A stretch of 64,000 bases of DNA, from contig NZ_FZNV01000002.1 in assembly GCF_900188415.1 (NCBI RefSeq), forward strand, positions 601,339 to 665,338. Reading direction: 5' to 3'. Made by a program: the position numbers and the translations under genes. The DNA comes from Maribacter sedimenticola. GTDB taxonomy: Bacteria > Bacteroidota > Bacteroidia > Flavobacteriales > Flavobacteriaceae. The notes under the pieces are model-generated. The model was not told the DNA's origin and did no database searches. It worked only from the letters and a program-made list of their open reading frames with translations. Positions 47,208 through 56,138 of the stretch are shown piece by piece; position 1 is the first letter of the stretch; the number at the start of each line of letters is the position of its first letter.

Positions 47208-48122
47208 TCAAGTGAGATATTGGATAATTGCATCAGAAATTTTTAAGCCTGTGTCGCTTTCAATCCATACCCATTGCCCGTTAGGGTTTATTTCTAAGAA
47301 AACATATCCGTCTTTTGTTTTTATTAAATCTATTGCACCAAACCCTAAACCCAATTCACTTACAAGTCTAAGAGCTAATTCTTGAATATCAATTGGTAAG
47401 TTGTAGGGTTCAAACTTTAATCTTTTTCTTCTCCAATCTAATTTAGAGTCCGAATCACTTTGTGAATCTACTTTTGCTGCAAAAATTTCCTTGCCAACTA
47501 CGGTAACTCGAAGTTCATATTCTTTTTCGATTTCATTTTGAAAAATCATTGGAAAAGAAACAAAACTTTCGTTCTCCACATGATTTGTTTTCAAACTGTT
47601 CGTGAAAACTATTTTTTCTTCTCCGTCAGCTAAAAATCGACTTCTATATAGCGGCTTAATTATTATTTTTTTTCCATTCTCTTTGCTAAATTGTTGGATC
47701 TCTACAGAATCTGAGGAAATTATGGTATTTGGAATGGGAAAACCAAGTTTTCGAGCAACTGATAATTGAAAAATTTTATTTTCAGCCTTGTAGATATTGT
47801 TTGGATTACTTAGCCATTTATTTGTACTCAAAGTATTCCAAAGGTTGCTGAAAAAACTTTGGTAGTCTTTATTGTAAAAATCATTCTCTTCAAATGAAGA
47901 AAAAGAAATTGTTGGTACTTTGACCCTCCTAAACCAAACTGAATCAAAATGTGAAATTCCGTCTATAGCAATCTTAGTATCATTTTTTGTAGTGAATGAA
48001 ATTTTATGCTTAAGTCCAATACAGTCAGTATTGAATCTCAAGTATTCGATATTTCTTTGATTTAAAATATTGACAAGGAAATCAGCCGTATAATCCTCTC
48101 TATGAGTTACAATTAAAATCAC
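47208..48122 (-). CDS. ATP-grasp graspetide (omega-ester peptide) ligase
   Basis: 304 residues, a MvdC/MvdD-like ATP-grasp ligase. The N-terminal domain contains FRRVKVP, the central domain IIIKPLYRSRFLADG (ATP-binding Lys) and EYELRVTVVG. The catalytic end carries FGAIDLIKTKDGYVFLEINP plus NGQWVWIE, the characteristic metal-binding signature of this family. These enzymes form ester or amide links between Thr/Ser/Lys and Asp/Glu side chains of a precursor peptide. It starts with GTG 48122, overlapping the precursor's TAG by one base. No second ligase (as in microviridin) is present. Confidence 0.92.
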   Translation of the reverse strand: MILIVTHREDYTADFLVNILNQRNIEYLRFNTDCIGLKHKISFTTKNDTKIAIDGISHFDSVWFRRVKVPTISFSSFEENDFYNKDYQSFFSNLWNTLSTNKWLSNPNNIYKAENKIFQLSVARKLGFPIPNTIISSDSVEIQQFSKENGKKIIIKPLYRSRFLADGEEKIVFTNSLKTNHVENESFVSFPMIFQNEIEKEYELRVTVVGKEIFAAKVDSQSDSDSKLDWRRKRLKFEPYNLPIDIQELALRLVSELGLGFGAIDLIKTKDGYVFLEINPNGQWVWIESDTGLKISDAIIQYLT

Positions 48123-48457
48123 TAATCTGTATCGGTGCTTTCCATTTCAACTCTAGTAGTAGTGGCAGTAATCAGAAAATTTGATAATGAAAAAACATCA
48201 TTGTCATCATCAGTTTCTTCTGAATTACCAATTGAATCTGTTCGAGTAACAACTGCCATACCCATATCCGAATCCGAATCACTTGATTCCCCTGAAACCT
48301 TAGTAAAAGTTTGAGTAACTGTATTCTCAATAGTATCTATAGCAGGTAGATTGTTGGAAACAAACACGTTTAGGTTCTTAATATCACAATATCTTGTTTC
48401 AGGAAATTCAAATTCCTCAGTTATTGTCTCGCCGTATTCAAATAGTAAGTACTTCAT
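48122..48457 (-). CDS. Multicore graspetide precursor peptide
   Basis: 111 residues. The leader (~1-45) is acidic and holds FEYGETITEEFEFPETRY. Three similar core repeats follow: V47-D64, V70-D87 and I96-D111. They share T-x-T-x-[TS]-x4-E-x2-D-x-D: T48/T50/T52 with E57/D60/D62, T71/T73/S75 with E80/D83/D85, T97/T99/T101 with E106/D109/D111. Three hydroxyl donors and three acid acceptors per repeat fit three side-chain ester rings each. The gene's stop overlaps the ligase start, as expected for precursor and enzyme. Ring connectivity and export are not shown by sequence. Confidence 0.85.
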   Translation of the reverse strand: MKYLLFEYGETITEEFEFPETRYCDIKNLNVFVSNNLPAIDTIENTVTQTFTKVSGESSDSDSDMGMAVVTRTDSIGNSEETDDDNDVFSLSNFLITATTTRVEMESTDTD

Positions 48458-48683
48458 ATTTTTTTGTTCAAATTGAAAATTCCAAATGGATTTTCATTGA
48501 AAATAAATTGTGTTAATTCAACTATTGGTATTCTTAAATATATTGAATATTAACAAGTATTCAATTACGAAAATCTATTAGGTAGTGTAAAATTTTAGTA
48601 ATATAGACTTCCACATAAATCTCCAGCCTTGCTACGTCGAGTTCTGTAATAAGTTCTTAATTAATTTTTTGCATTCAAAAGTC
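48458..48683. other. Promoter region of the graspetide operon with degenerate boundary element
   Basis: No gene is found. On the minus strand it holds a promoter-like sequence (48535-48564) and, further upstream, a worn copy of the boundary element (48610-48655) reading CCACATAAATCTCC, GCTACGTCGAG and GTAATAAGT, which parallels CCACACACATTGCC, CTACCGTCGGTCAG and GTAATAAGT at 51716. Confidence 0.55.
48535..48564 (-). promoter_or_regulatory. Predicted promoter of the graspetide operon
   Basis: On the minus strand TTG (48564-48562) is followed by a 19-base spacer and TATATTTA (48542-48535), one mismatch from TAnnTTTG. The same arrangement, with nearly the same -33 flank (TAATTGrATACTTGTTAAT), stands before the gene starting at 51502. 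Confidence 0.5.
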
Positions 48684-48899
48684 TTAACATGTAGGTTTCC
48701 ATTTTATGAAATCTGGTGGACAAAAACCCTTCATTCTAAAAGATGATTTAGTTATTCTATTTATCTCTTGTTCTTTAAATTCTCTGATAGGTGCAGACTC
48801 CACATCAATTGTGATTATTAAATTCTTCAATGTATCGACCTCCAATTTTTGCTTAATAAAGGTTACCTGTTCTTGTGTCAATTTAAATTCTTCAGCCAT
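48684..48899 (-). CDS. Small hypothetical protein, third gene of the surface-protein unit
   Basis: 71 residues, soluble, starting MAEEFKLTQEQVTFIKQKLE and ending with Cys. No signal peptide, no family recognised. It begins nine bases after the lipoprotein gene's stop, so it belongs to that operon. A second Cys lies in KGFCPPDF. It could be a small adaptor or regulator. Confidence 0.55.
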   Translation of the reverse strand: MAEEFKLTQEQVTFIKQKLEVDTLKNLIITIDVESAPIREFKEQEINRITKSSFRMKGFCPPDFIKWKPTC

Positions 48900-48908
48900 A
48901 ATATTTGA

Positions 48909-49625
48909 TTATTCATTAATAATTTTGATTTTTAAAGTATCTGCAAAAAACTGTTGAGGGTTATGTAAATTTGGTAGTTCCCCGTATACCTTGACCGTAT
49001 CTATTCTTGTTTCTGTCGATATTTGTAATGTGGCAATAGTTTCTGCTGAGTCAATAAAAACATCTCTCGGGAAAATACTAACTGGGTCCTGTGTTTTAAA
49101 ACGAAATTTAGTATTGTAGCTCGGGAACCCGTTATCGTTTGAAAAAAGAGCTCTAATTTTTGTAGTATTTCCAGGTGATAGTTTGAGTTGAACAGAATCG
49201 GCTAAAATCTGTATGAATGAAGGATATTGCGGTATGGCGTCAAAATTATACGTCCCAAGATGACTGGATTTTTCTGTTACCGCAATACTAAATGCTCCTG
49301 GTACTCTTCCTGCCTTCAATAAAACGGTATCTGTATAAGAATCTGTGATTTTGTTATACTTTATTTGTATAGTTGACGAGTTAGTGCCATTATTCCATTC
49401 GCCCCAAGTGCTTTCAAGTGAAATTTCTTTTGAACCACCATACCTAACTCCTGGGACTTCGACTTCAAAAGAATAAAATGAGAAACCATTTGCAATTATA
49501 CTGTCTTTAGATTGTAAATTCCTTAGGCTAAACTGTCTATTAACAGTCAGATCTTCTTCCGAATCATAGCACCCATTCACAATCAAAGTTATAATCGTTA
49601 TTAGAATTATTGTGTTATATCTCAT
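48909..49625 (-). CDS. Hypothetical beta-rich lipoprotein
   Basis: 238 residues with lipobox LIVNGC (Cys near residue 19). The mature part is beta-rich and Ser/Thr-rich, consistent with an Ig-like surface domain, for example SLESTWGEWNNGTNSSTIQ and KLSPGNTTKIRALFSNDNG. No named family. It starts two bases after the upstream 644-residue protein's stop, so the two are cotranscribed and probably act together at the cell surface. Confidence 0.65.
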   Translation of the reverse strand: MRYNTIILITIITLIVNGCYDSEEDLTVNRQFSLRNLQSKDSIIANGFSFYSFEVEVPGVRYGGSKEISLESTWGEWNNGTNSSTIQIKYNKITDSYTDTVLLKAGRVPGAFSIAVTEKSSHLGTYNFDAIPQYPSFIQILADSVQLKLSPGNTTKIRALFSNDNGFPSYNTKFRFKTQDPVSIFPRDVFIDSAETIATLQISTETRIDTVKVYGELPNLHNPQQFFADTLKIKIINE

Positions 49626-49627
49626 TA

Positions 49628-51502
49628 TTACGGATTTAATGATTTAATCGATCCATAAAGACCTTCAAATAAAGATTGTAGTTTTAAGTTGATGCTAATT
49701 GAAACCGCTTTCGCTGTTTTTATCTTAAAGGTTCCTTCACCTGAGGAATTACTATCTATTCCTCTGAAAAAAATTCCCCCATAACTAATCCTTATTGTGT
49801 GATTAATGTTAACTCCAATACCTCCATAAAGTGAGAAAGAGTTACCTACCAGATGTTTACGACGCCCCTCTTCAATTAAACTACCCGTAAAAAAAGGCAC
49901 GCCTACTTGGAAAGTAAGATACTTTTTCCACCCTGGGATTTCATTAAATGGAACATCTTCATTTCTTCCGCGAATACCAAAATGAAATCCCGCAAATGGT
50001 GCAACACCTTGGAATCCTTCATCTGAGCGATAATATAACAAACCAAAATCAGGCTTAATTATCCTACTATTCCTAGTAAGGAAATTATATGAATTGGTCG
50101 TTTTCTCCAAAGTTGTGAAATTTTGTCCTATAGGTAACAACTCTTTTTTTAATTTATCATCTATCTTACTATTCTTTTGTAGCTTTTCATTAATACATAT
50201 CTTATTTTCTTCCAAAATGTCAATGAAATCATCGAAATAATTTTCATATTTTGAAACTATCGAATCTGATTGTTCAAGAAGGTATAAAGATTGCTTGGCC
50301 TTGTTTGCAAGATTTAAGTGATATAATATGTTTGTTTTTTGTTCAGTAAGATTGGTTTTAGGTTCAAAACTCATGTTTAACCTGTTCTTTTCGTTCAACT
50401 CTATTCTCGTTTCTCCAGTTACAAGGTCATTTCCATATTTCTTTGAAACAACAAGAATTCCGTTTAACTCTCGAAAATCTAGACTAGAGCCATTTGGTAA
50501 GATGAACAAAGAATCATTAGTTAGATGATGTTGAATTAAACTAGTTGGATATGGATAAGAACCGGGGAAACTAATCCTTTGTGGAAAAGGAGACAAGCTT
50601 GGTTTTTCATTGTATTCTTTAAGTAAAGTTTTTATTTTAGGGATTCGATTTTTAAGTAATATTGGAGAAATAATCTCTGAAAGCTCTTTCCATTGATTTT
50701 CCGAAGTAAAATTTTTGGGAATAAGCGAAGCATAGTGTTTTCCAAAATCCCCGTAACTATCATGCTCTTCTACAAGCTTAGCTAGGACTTTAACTTTATT
50801 CAAATAATCCATAGCAACAATCAGATATCTCTTATTTGGCTTTAGGTGTTCAACACGAACAACCAAGGTATCCTTTATCCTATTTACCTCATCGAGGGGT
50901 ATAATAGAAAGTTTCTTTTTGAATTGTTTTATAAGTTTCTGTCGGTTGAGTAAATGATAATTGATTAAGCTGTCTGATTTTACATACTTATTTATTTTAT
51001 ATTCAATTGTATAAATTTGTTTAGACAATCTGCCCAGTTCTTTCTGTGCATTTTCATCATTTGACGCTCTTGATTCAATTTCTTTTTTCCTTATTTCAAG
51101 TTGTTTTAATTGTTGTTTCCAAGAAGATTCAAGGCTTTCATTTTCCTTTAAATAATTTTCCGCCTCTGCTGAGTCAATTGAAATTTTTTTTTCTATGTCT
51201 TCTATTCTGTAGTCGGTAGTCCATCTATATTGCTTCAAAGATGTGTTTTTATCAACTACAACCTTCCCATTTTTATCTAATCGATATAGGTAAACGGCTC
51301 GATATGGTTTGTTCTTTGGGCTAACAAGTTTCAAGTTAAAATCTAGGTCAAAAGGAAAAACCTGTGTCTTTGCAGTGTCAAGAGTAAAACTTGCCTTTAG
51401 TTCTTGGGCAAATGAATTGAAATTTGTCAAAACGCCTAAAACAAATAGGCATAAATAAAATTTATTCTGATGAAATATCGAATTTTCGGACTTTAACTCC
51501 AT
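49628..51502 (-). CDS. Hypothetical secreted protein with coiled coil and beta-barrel-like C-terminus
   Basis: The signal peptide is MELKSEN-type, cleaving near FNSFAQ; ATG 51502 was chosen because an upstream ATG at 51559 would put 19 residues before it. The middle region (about 110-190) is a Lys/Glu-rich coiled coil, and the last ~150 residues consist of alternating strands (FGLLYYRSDEGFQGVAPFAG, SFSLYGGIGVNINHTIR) like an outer-membrane barrel. Family not recognised. First gene of a three-gene unit with its own promoter-like sequence at 51643-51672. Confidence 0.65.
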   Translation of the reverse strand: MELKSENSIFHQNKFYLCLFVLGVLTNFNSFAQELKASFTLDTAKTQVFPFDLDFNLKLVSPKNKPYRAVYLYRLDKNGKVVVDKNTSLKQYRWTTDYRIEDIEKKISIDSAEAENYLKENESLESSWKQQLKQLEIRKKEIESRASNDENAQKELGRLSKQIYTIEYKINKYVKSDSLINYHLLNRQKLIKQFKKKLSIIPLDEVNRIKDTLVVRVEHLKPNKRYLIVAMDYLNKVKVLAKLVEEHDSYGDFGKHYASLIPKNFTSENQWKELSEIISPILLKNRIPKIKTLLKEYNEKPSLSPFPQRISFPGSYPYPTSLIQHHLTNDSLFILPNGSSLDFRELNGILVVSKKYGNDLVTGETRIELNEKNRLNMSFEPKTNLTEQKTNILYHLNLANKAKQSLYLLEQSDSIVSKYENYFDDFIDILEENKICINEKLQKNSKIDDKLKKELLPIGQNFTTLEKTTNSYNFLTRNSRIIKPDFGLLYYRSDEGFQGVAPFAGFHFGIRGRNEDVPFNEIPGWKKYLTFQVGVPFFTGSLIEEGRRKHLVGNSFSLYGGIGVNINHTIRISYGGIFFRGIDSNSSGEGTFKIKTAKAVSISINLKLQSLFEGLYGSIKSLNP

Positions 51503-51642
51503 TTGTATTAACACTTTAGAATATTCTATATTTAGATTCAGCAAATCTTTAATTTTCATCAACTAATTACAATACCCATCAAAGGGTATTTTAACTTAGG
51601 GGGAAGAAATAAATTGTAGGAAGTAATATATTTTGAGGATTT

Positions 51643-51672
51643 TAAATATATAAAAAATTAACAAGTATCCAA
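51643..51672 (-). promoter_or_regulatory. Predicted promoter, duplicated with the one at 48535
   Basis: TTG (51672-51670) is followed by a 19-base spacer and TATATTTA (51650-51643) on the minus strand. The flanking sequence TAATTGGATACTTGTTAAT is nearly identical to the graspetide operon promoter, suggesting a shared ancestral boundary sequence. Confidence 0.5.
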
Positions 51673-51715
51673 TTACGGTTTTCTGTAAATAATTAATATT
51701 TGTAGTAAAATACCA

Positions 51716-51870
51716 TTACACACACACATTGCCCTCCCTCCTACCGTCGGTCAGTAATAAGTGTTTCATTACCTTTTCAGAGAAACTTTTTAGAAGAAAA
51801 ATTTAAAGAAAGTGAAGTACCAATTACTTTGCTTTACCCAAGCAAAGTTACATAACGCGGAACATTATGA
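51716..51870. repeat. Boundary element copy (CCTCCC type)
   Basis: The element begins CACACACATTGCCCTCCCTC, continues CTACCGTCGGTCAG and AATAAGTGT, then a T/A-rich part, a CAAAG-rich stretch and ends TTACATAACGCGGAACATTA. The copy at 59633-59789 shares the whole length, those at 63871 and 48610 only the first part. Reverse-complemented, it lies upstream of the cargo genes on the minus strand. Confidence 0.75.
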
Positions 51871-51974
51871 TACATTTTGTAATATTGGTTTAGCCCAAAG
51901 GCTGAAGCAATATTCAAGAAAGATGATGCGGCTGCCAACATACCGTAAAGGTTTAATGAAAAACGTAAGTCATA

Positions 51975-52453
51975 ATTCTATTATGTAAAATATCCCTCAC
52001 ATTTGTAGCTTTTAAGCGAATTACCAACAGGGTCGTCAACCTGTTTAATTTACGCTACAAGAAAATTTTGCACACAAAAGAAAATGTAATCCAAACTTAG
52101 AAATTCCGCAACCCTCACGACAAACCTTTCGTCTGTACTCATAATTTGCCGTTATGTAAAATAGCCGCTACCAAGCGCTCGATTGCTTTTTAAATTCTAA
52201 AATGCTTAATCGCATTTTAAATTTAAACACAATTTCCCGCCACTTGCCAACGCCATTTAAAAGCTTGCCTTTTAGGTTTGTTTAAAATTCGTGTATTCGA
52301 GGAAATCTCTGCAAGATTTTTTTCTACTACATTCTCGTCAGTTAGCCGCAACAGCTAAAATTTTCTCTGCGAGCAAAATTCTTAGCCCTTGCTAACCTCC
52401 CGTCTTGTTTTATCTTTTCTTTAGGTACTTCTAACATTATGTCAAATAGAATT
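51975..52453. repeat. Repeat copy B
   Basis: It begins AATTCTATTATGTAAAATAT and ends ATTATGTCAAATAGAATT. Internal landmarks match copies A and C: ATCCCTCACATTTGTAGCTT, ACCAACAGGGTC, GCCGTTATGTAAAATAGCCG, GCGCTCGATTGCTTTTTAAA, CTTGCCAACGCC, GCCGCAACAGCTAAAATTTT and TTAGCCCTTGCTAACCTCCC. Unlike copy A, the two ends are in direct rather than inverted orientation. Confidence 0.8.
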
Positions 52454-52479
52454 CAACATGCTAACCAGCAAGGTTTTTA

Positions 52480-52935
52480 TTTATCTTTTTTTCTTGATAC
52501 GGCAAAGTGTACTTTGAGCGAGAGGATGCGCTGGCGAAATCGACGCAGGAGATTCATGAATACCTTTGAAAACAATTACCAAGGAATGAACTAAACAAAA
52601 AAATGCCTGCGCTTCAACCCGCCGCCAAAAGTAATCAGCCACTGGCTAATTTCTTTTGTCACGTAGATAATTTTGGAACAGGGCTAAGCGTAAAGAAAAT
52701 GTACCCAAAGTACATTTTTAGCGTAAGAGCCAGCTGGAGCGGTGGCACTCAGTCGCTATATTTTAGGATCCATTGTAGCTCTTAATAAACCCCTACCCTA
52801 TTTGTTTGGTCATTTTAATAGAGTATTTAGATAAAAGGCCCACGCGCCGGCTGGCTCCTTCGCTAAAAAGGTCTACTAGACCTTTTCTTAACGCTCGGCC
52901 CTGTTTTACCAAAATTCTCTTAGGCCGTTTTCATT
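52480..52935. repeat. Second repeat family, copy b
   Basis: It repeats the blocks of 43785-44012 in the same order, with an extra ~240 bases inserted after TTTCTTGATA. It ends TGTTTTACCAAAATTCTCTT and AGGCC, just before the module 2 genes end at 52942. Confidence 0.7.
52715..52869. repeat. Inverted repeat with internal spacer
   Basis: Arms TTTTTAGCGTAAGAGCCAGC (52715-52734, continuing to 52744) and the near-complement ending GGAGCCAGCCGGC when read on the minus strand (52841-52869) flank about 96 bases. A perfect small palindrome AAAGGTCTACTAGACCTTT lies directly after the right arm at 52867-52885. It resembles a short non-autonomous element inside the repeat region. Confidence 0.6.
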
Positions 52936-52941
52936 TTAATA

Positions 52942-53901
52942 CTAAAACTCCCTTAATACAACATCTTTAATTTTAGCAATAGCTTCACTAACTGGCGTTT
53001 CAGATTTTCTAAGGTTTATTGCCATATGGTTGACTCCGACATTTTCATATGCTTTTAAATATTCGGTAAGATGGTTGACGCCTACTGTACCACCAAAACG
53101 CTGTGGTATAAAAGTCGCGTTGTCGTCTTTAGACAGGTTTAAATGTATAGCTGAAATATAGGGTTTTGCTGCTTGGTCTTCGTCATACAAAGCATTACAC
53201 CAGTATTTTCTGTTTTCTAAAGTTTCGGCAACCGGTCTTGGGTAATTAAACCAAGCTTGTGCGTTTTTTGCTATCCAATTAATGCTTTGTCCGGAATGAC
53301 CTGCTATTACAAGCGGAATGTCATTTTTCGGTTTAGGATAAACTTCTATACCGTTAGTTAAAAAATCATACTTAGATTTTAAATCGCTATTAGTTTTCCA
53401 AGCTTCTTTAATGATATCAAGATTGTTTCTAAAGATTTCCGGTCTTTTATTATAATCGATATTGTACATTGGGAACTCCACAGGTCTGTCGCCCAAACCT
53501 AAACCTAACAAGAGTCTACCATCACTTAAATTTTCTATGGTGGCAGCAGCTTTTGCTAATTTTATAGGCTGCTGTAGTGGTAATACAATTGCAGCAGTAC
53601 CTAACAAAATGTTTTTGGTAGCGGCAGATAAATAGCCCAAATATGGAAGCGTATCGAACAATTGTGCACCATCGCCAAAATTAGGGTCATATACAGGAAC
53701 ATCTCGTATCCATAAAGCAGCAAATCCTGCTTCGTCAATTTGTTGTGCCAATGCTAAATGATTGGAAATATCGGGTACTCCAAAAGGTCTGTTGTCTTCC
53801 AAGCGTTTGCGATTTCCTTCTGATGACCAATCATTATCTAAAGGAAATTCTATGCCAAGTGTCATTTTACCTGGCTTGTATAGTCTATCAAATGGATTCA
53901 T
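52942..53901 (-). CDS. Luciferase-like monooxygenase family oxidoreductase (LLM class)
   Basis: A 319-residue flavin/F420-type TIM barrel. LGIEFPLDNDWS, AGFAALWIRDVPVYDPNFGDG, YLSAATKNILLGTAAIVLPLQ (split over strands) and DGRLLLGLGLGDRPVEF match the LLM family. Such enzymes oxidise small organic molecules with reduced FMN. It is the last gene of the module 2 unit, 55 bases after the aldo/keto reductase. Substrate not known. Confidence 0.88.
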   Translation of the reverse strand: MNPFDRLYKPGKMTLGIEFPLDNDWSSEGNRKRLEDNRPFGVPDISNHLALAQQIDEAGFAALWIRDVPVYDPNFGDGAQLFDTLPYLGYLSAATKNILLGTAAIVLPLQQPIKLAKAAATIENLSDGRLLLGLGLGDRPVEFPMYNIDYNKRPEIFRNNLDIIKEAWKTNSDLKSKYDFLTNGIEVYPKPKNDIPLVIAGHSGQSINWIAKNAQAWFNYPRPVAETLENRKYWCNALYDEDQAAKPYISAIHLNLSKDDNATFIPQRFGGTVGVNHLTEYLKAYENVGVNHMAINLRKSETPVSEAIAKIKDVVLREF

Positions 53902-53955
53902 AGTGTGTGTTTAAATTCATCAGGTATCCGTTAAGACACCTGATGAACAATGTGA

Positions 53956-54897
53956 TTAAGCATTCCAGATACTATCTGCAGTGTAGGGTCCGTTTTCAAC
54001 TTCCCAAAATTTACCATCTATAAAACGGTGTCCTTTATCTAAAGCCTTCAGCAAAGCCATATCTTCTTCTGTAAGCGTATGGTTTAACGTCTCTAAATTC
54101 TGAAGTAATCTCACTTCATTTGTAGATTTAGGAATTACCGCAATGCCTCGTTGTATTGTATATGCCAATGCGACTTGTGCAGGCGACATATTTCTTGCGT
54201 TGACAATGTTTTTTATGGTGTCATTGTCTAACAAACGCAGAGTGCTATTGTCATCTACAAGCGAACCTAAAGGTGCGTAAGCGGTGAGCAGAATATCGTT
54301 TTTTACGCAGAATGATTGTAATGCTTCTTGCTGTAAAAACGGATGCATTTCTACTTGATTCATCTCTGGTTGATGCACTGCAGTCGCTAATACTTCTTTA
54401 AGCTGATTTTCATTGAAATTACTCACGCCAATATGCTTTGCAAGTCCTTGTTCTAAAGTAGCTTCCATCCCTTTCCAAGTATTGGTTAATGGTACTTCTG
54501 ATAATGGAATAAAATCAGATGCTTTTTCTGGCATTTCCGTTCTTTTTTTAAGAGCGACAGGCCAGTGGATAAGATACAGGTCTAGATACTCTAGTTGTAA
54601 ATCTTCTAAAGTCTGGTGCAACGCAGGAATCACATTCTCTTCACCGTGGGAAGCATTCCATAATTTGGAAGTCACCCATAAATCTTCACGCGTAACTAAG
54701 CCTTGTTTAATTGCTTCAGCAATGGCATTACCTACTTCTTTTTCGTTTCCGTAAGCCGCAGCACAATCAATATGTCTGTATCCAATTTTAATAGCAGAAA
54801 GTACAGCATTGTACACTTCATTTGGTTCAGATCTAAATGTTCCTAAACCTAGAATTGGCATTTCGTCGTTGTTTCTAAATTTTAATGTAGTCATCAT
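53956..54897 (-). CDS. Aldo/keto reductase
   Basis: A 313-residue TIM barrel with the full catalytic set: LGLGTFRS, Asp and Tyr in HIDCAAAYGNEKEVG, Lys in WVTSKLWNASHGEEN, His in YLIHWPVALK, and the NADPH loop VIPKSTNEVRLLQN. It reduces aldehydes or ketones with NADPH. Two ATG codons start the gene in tandem (54897 and 54894). Seven bases separate it from the MFS gene upstream. Confidence 0.93.
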   Translation of the reverse strand: MMTTLKFRNNDEMPILGLGTFRSEPNEVYNAVLSAIKIGYRHIDCAAAYGNEKEVGNAIAEAIKQGLVTREDLWVTSKLWNASHGEENVIPALHQTLEDLQLEYLDLYLIHWPVALKKRTEMPEKASDFIPLSEVPLTNTWKGMEATLEQGLAKHIGVSNFNENQLKEVLATAVHQPEMNQVEMHPFLQQEALQSFCVKNDILLTAYAPLGSLVDDNSTLRLLDNDTIKNIVNARNMSPAQVALAYTIQRGIAVIPKSTNEVRLLQNLETLNHTLTEEDMALLKALDKGHRFIDGKFWEVENGPYTADSIWNA

Positions 54898-54904
54898 TAT
54901 ATAT

Positions 54905-56113
54905 TTATATTTTTTCTTTTTTGAATAAAACTAGGGTCAACAAGAATCCTACGATTACTAGTATACCCCCTACCCAAGGCGTCGCTTCAATACCTAAGCT
55001 CGATTCTACAACCATTCCGCCTACATAAGCGCCAATAGCAATACCTACATTAAATGCGGCAATGTTCAAGGCAGATGCTACATCTTCGGTTCCTGGTAAG
55101 TATTTTTCAGCCATTTTTACGACATATAATTGTAATGCCGGTACGTTTGAAAACGCTAGGATTCCCATAAAAAATAGGGTTACGATGGCAAAAATCTGAC
55201 TAGAAGCGGTGAAGTATAATACAAACAACACTATAGCTTGTAAAGCAAACATTACCAATAAGGCTTTTCCTGGTTTGTTGTTAGAGACTTTACCACCTAT
55301 GATATTTCCAATTGCGATGGCAATACCGTAAATTAAAAGGAATATACTGGTCATATCTGAAGAAAAACCAGTAACCTCTTCTAATAACGGTGTTAGATAA
55401 GTAAAAGTGACAAACGTACCACCATAACCAAATGCGGTAATGGCTAATACCAATAAAATAGACGGATTCTTAATCACTTTTAATTGGTCTATAAGACGTA
55501 ATGGCGCTGATTGTTTGATGTTTTTAGGCACCAAAGCTAAACTAGCTATTGCACCTACTAATCCTAAAAGGGCTACACCAATAAAAGTTGCTCTCCATCC
55601 AAAATTCTGACCGATATATGTTCCTAAAGGCACACCGGTTACAATAGCTACAGTAAGACCTGCAAACATTATAGAAATGGCAGTTGCCCTTTTATCTTTT
55701 GGCACTAAACTAGCTGCAATGGTAGACCCGATAGAGAAAAATACACCATGCGCAAAACCTGTTACCACTCTTGATAATAGCAACAACTCAAAACTTGGTG
55801 AGATAGCTGCCAATCCGTTACCAACAATGAAAAGCAACATAATTCCCATTAATAATTGTTTTCTAGGAATTTTACCTGTTAATGCAGTTAATATGGGAGC
55901 ACCAATGGCAACACCAATAGCGTACAGACTAACTAATAATCCTGCTGATGTTAATGATGTGCCCAGGTCGTTTGCAACGGTAGATAATAAACCTACAATT
56001 ACAAATTCCGTTGTTCCTATGGCAAATGCACTTATGGTCAATGCCCATAATGCGGCTGGTAGACTCTTCTTTTTGGCTACCGTAGTATCTCTATGTATTG
56101 TTGATGTTTCCAT
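54905..56113 (-). CDS. MFS transporter (DHA1/AraJ-like)
   Basis: A 402-residue protein with twelve hydrophobic helices and MFS motif A-like loops (GAPILTALTGKIPRKQLLMG; IGNIIGGKVSNNKPGKA). Its opening TISAFAIGTTEFVIVGLLS is typical of the AraJ/YdhP-type drug or sugar-efflux subfamily. It would export a product or toxic intermediate of the module 2 enzymes. It lies 25 bases after the cyclase gene. Confidence 0.92.
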   Translation of the reverse strand: METSTIHRDTTVAKKKSLPAALWALTISAFAIGTTEFVIVGLLSTVANDLGTSLTSAGLLVSLYAIGVAIGAPILTALTGKIPRKQLLMGIMLLFIVGNGLAAISPSFELLLLSRVVTGFAHGVFFSIGSTIAASLVPKDKRATAISIMFAGLTVAIVTGVPLGTYIGQNFGWRATFIGVALLGLVGAIASLALVPKNIKQSAPLRLIDQLKVIKNPSILLVLAITAFGYGGTFVTFTYLTPLLEEVTGFSSDMTSIFLLIYGIAIAIGNIIGGKVSNNKPGKALLVMFALQAIVLFVLYFTASSQIFAIVTLFFMGILAFSNVPALQLYVVKMAEKYLPGTEDVASALNIAAFNVGIAIGAYVGGMVVESSLGIEATPWVGGILVIVGFLLTLVLFKKEKI

Positions 56114-56138
56114 AATTTCTAATTGTTTTTTGTAACTG

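Larger units (their letters stand above)
51871..52941. other. Gene-free repeat region between modules 1 and 2
   Basis: This stretch of about 1.1 kb holds copy B of the ~480-bp repeat (51975-52453), copy b of the second repeat family (52480-52935) and an inverted repeat (52715-52869). A short open frame at 52603-52785 looks like a by-product of the repeat. I see no real gene. Confidence 0.6.

Noticed and set aside
52603-52785. 60-residue open frame in the repeat region
   Set aside because: It consists of repeat and inverted-repeat sequence, has no start context, and its composition looks like read-through of the element.
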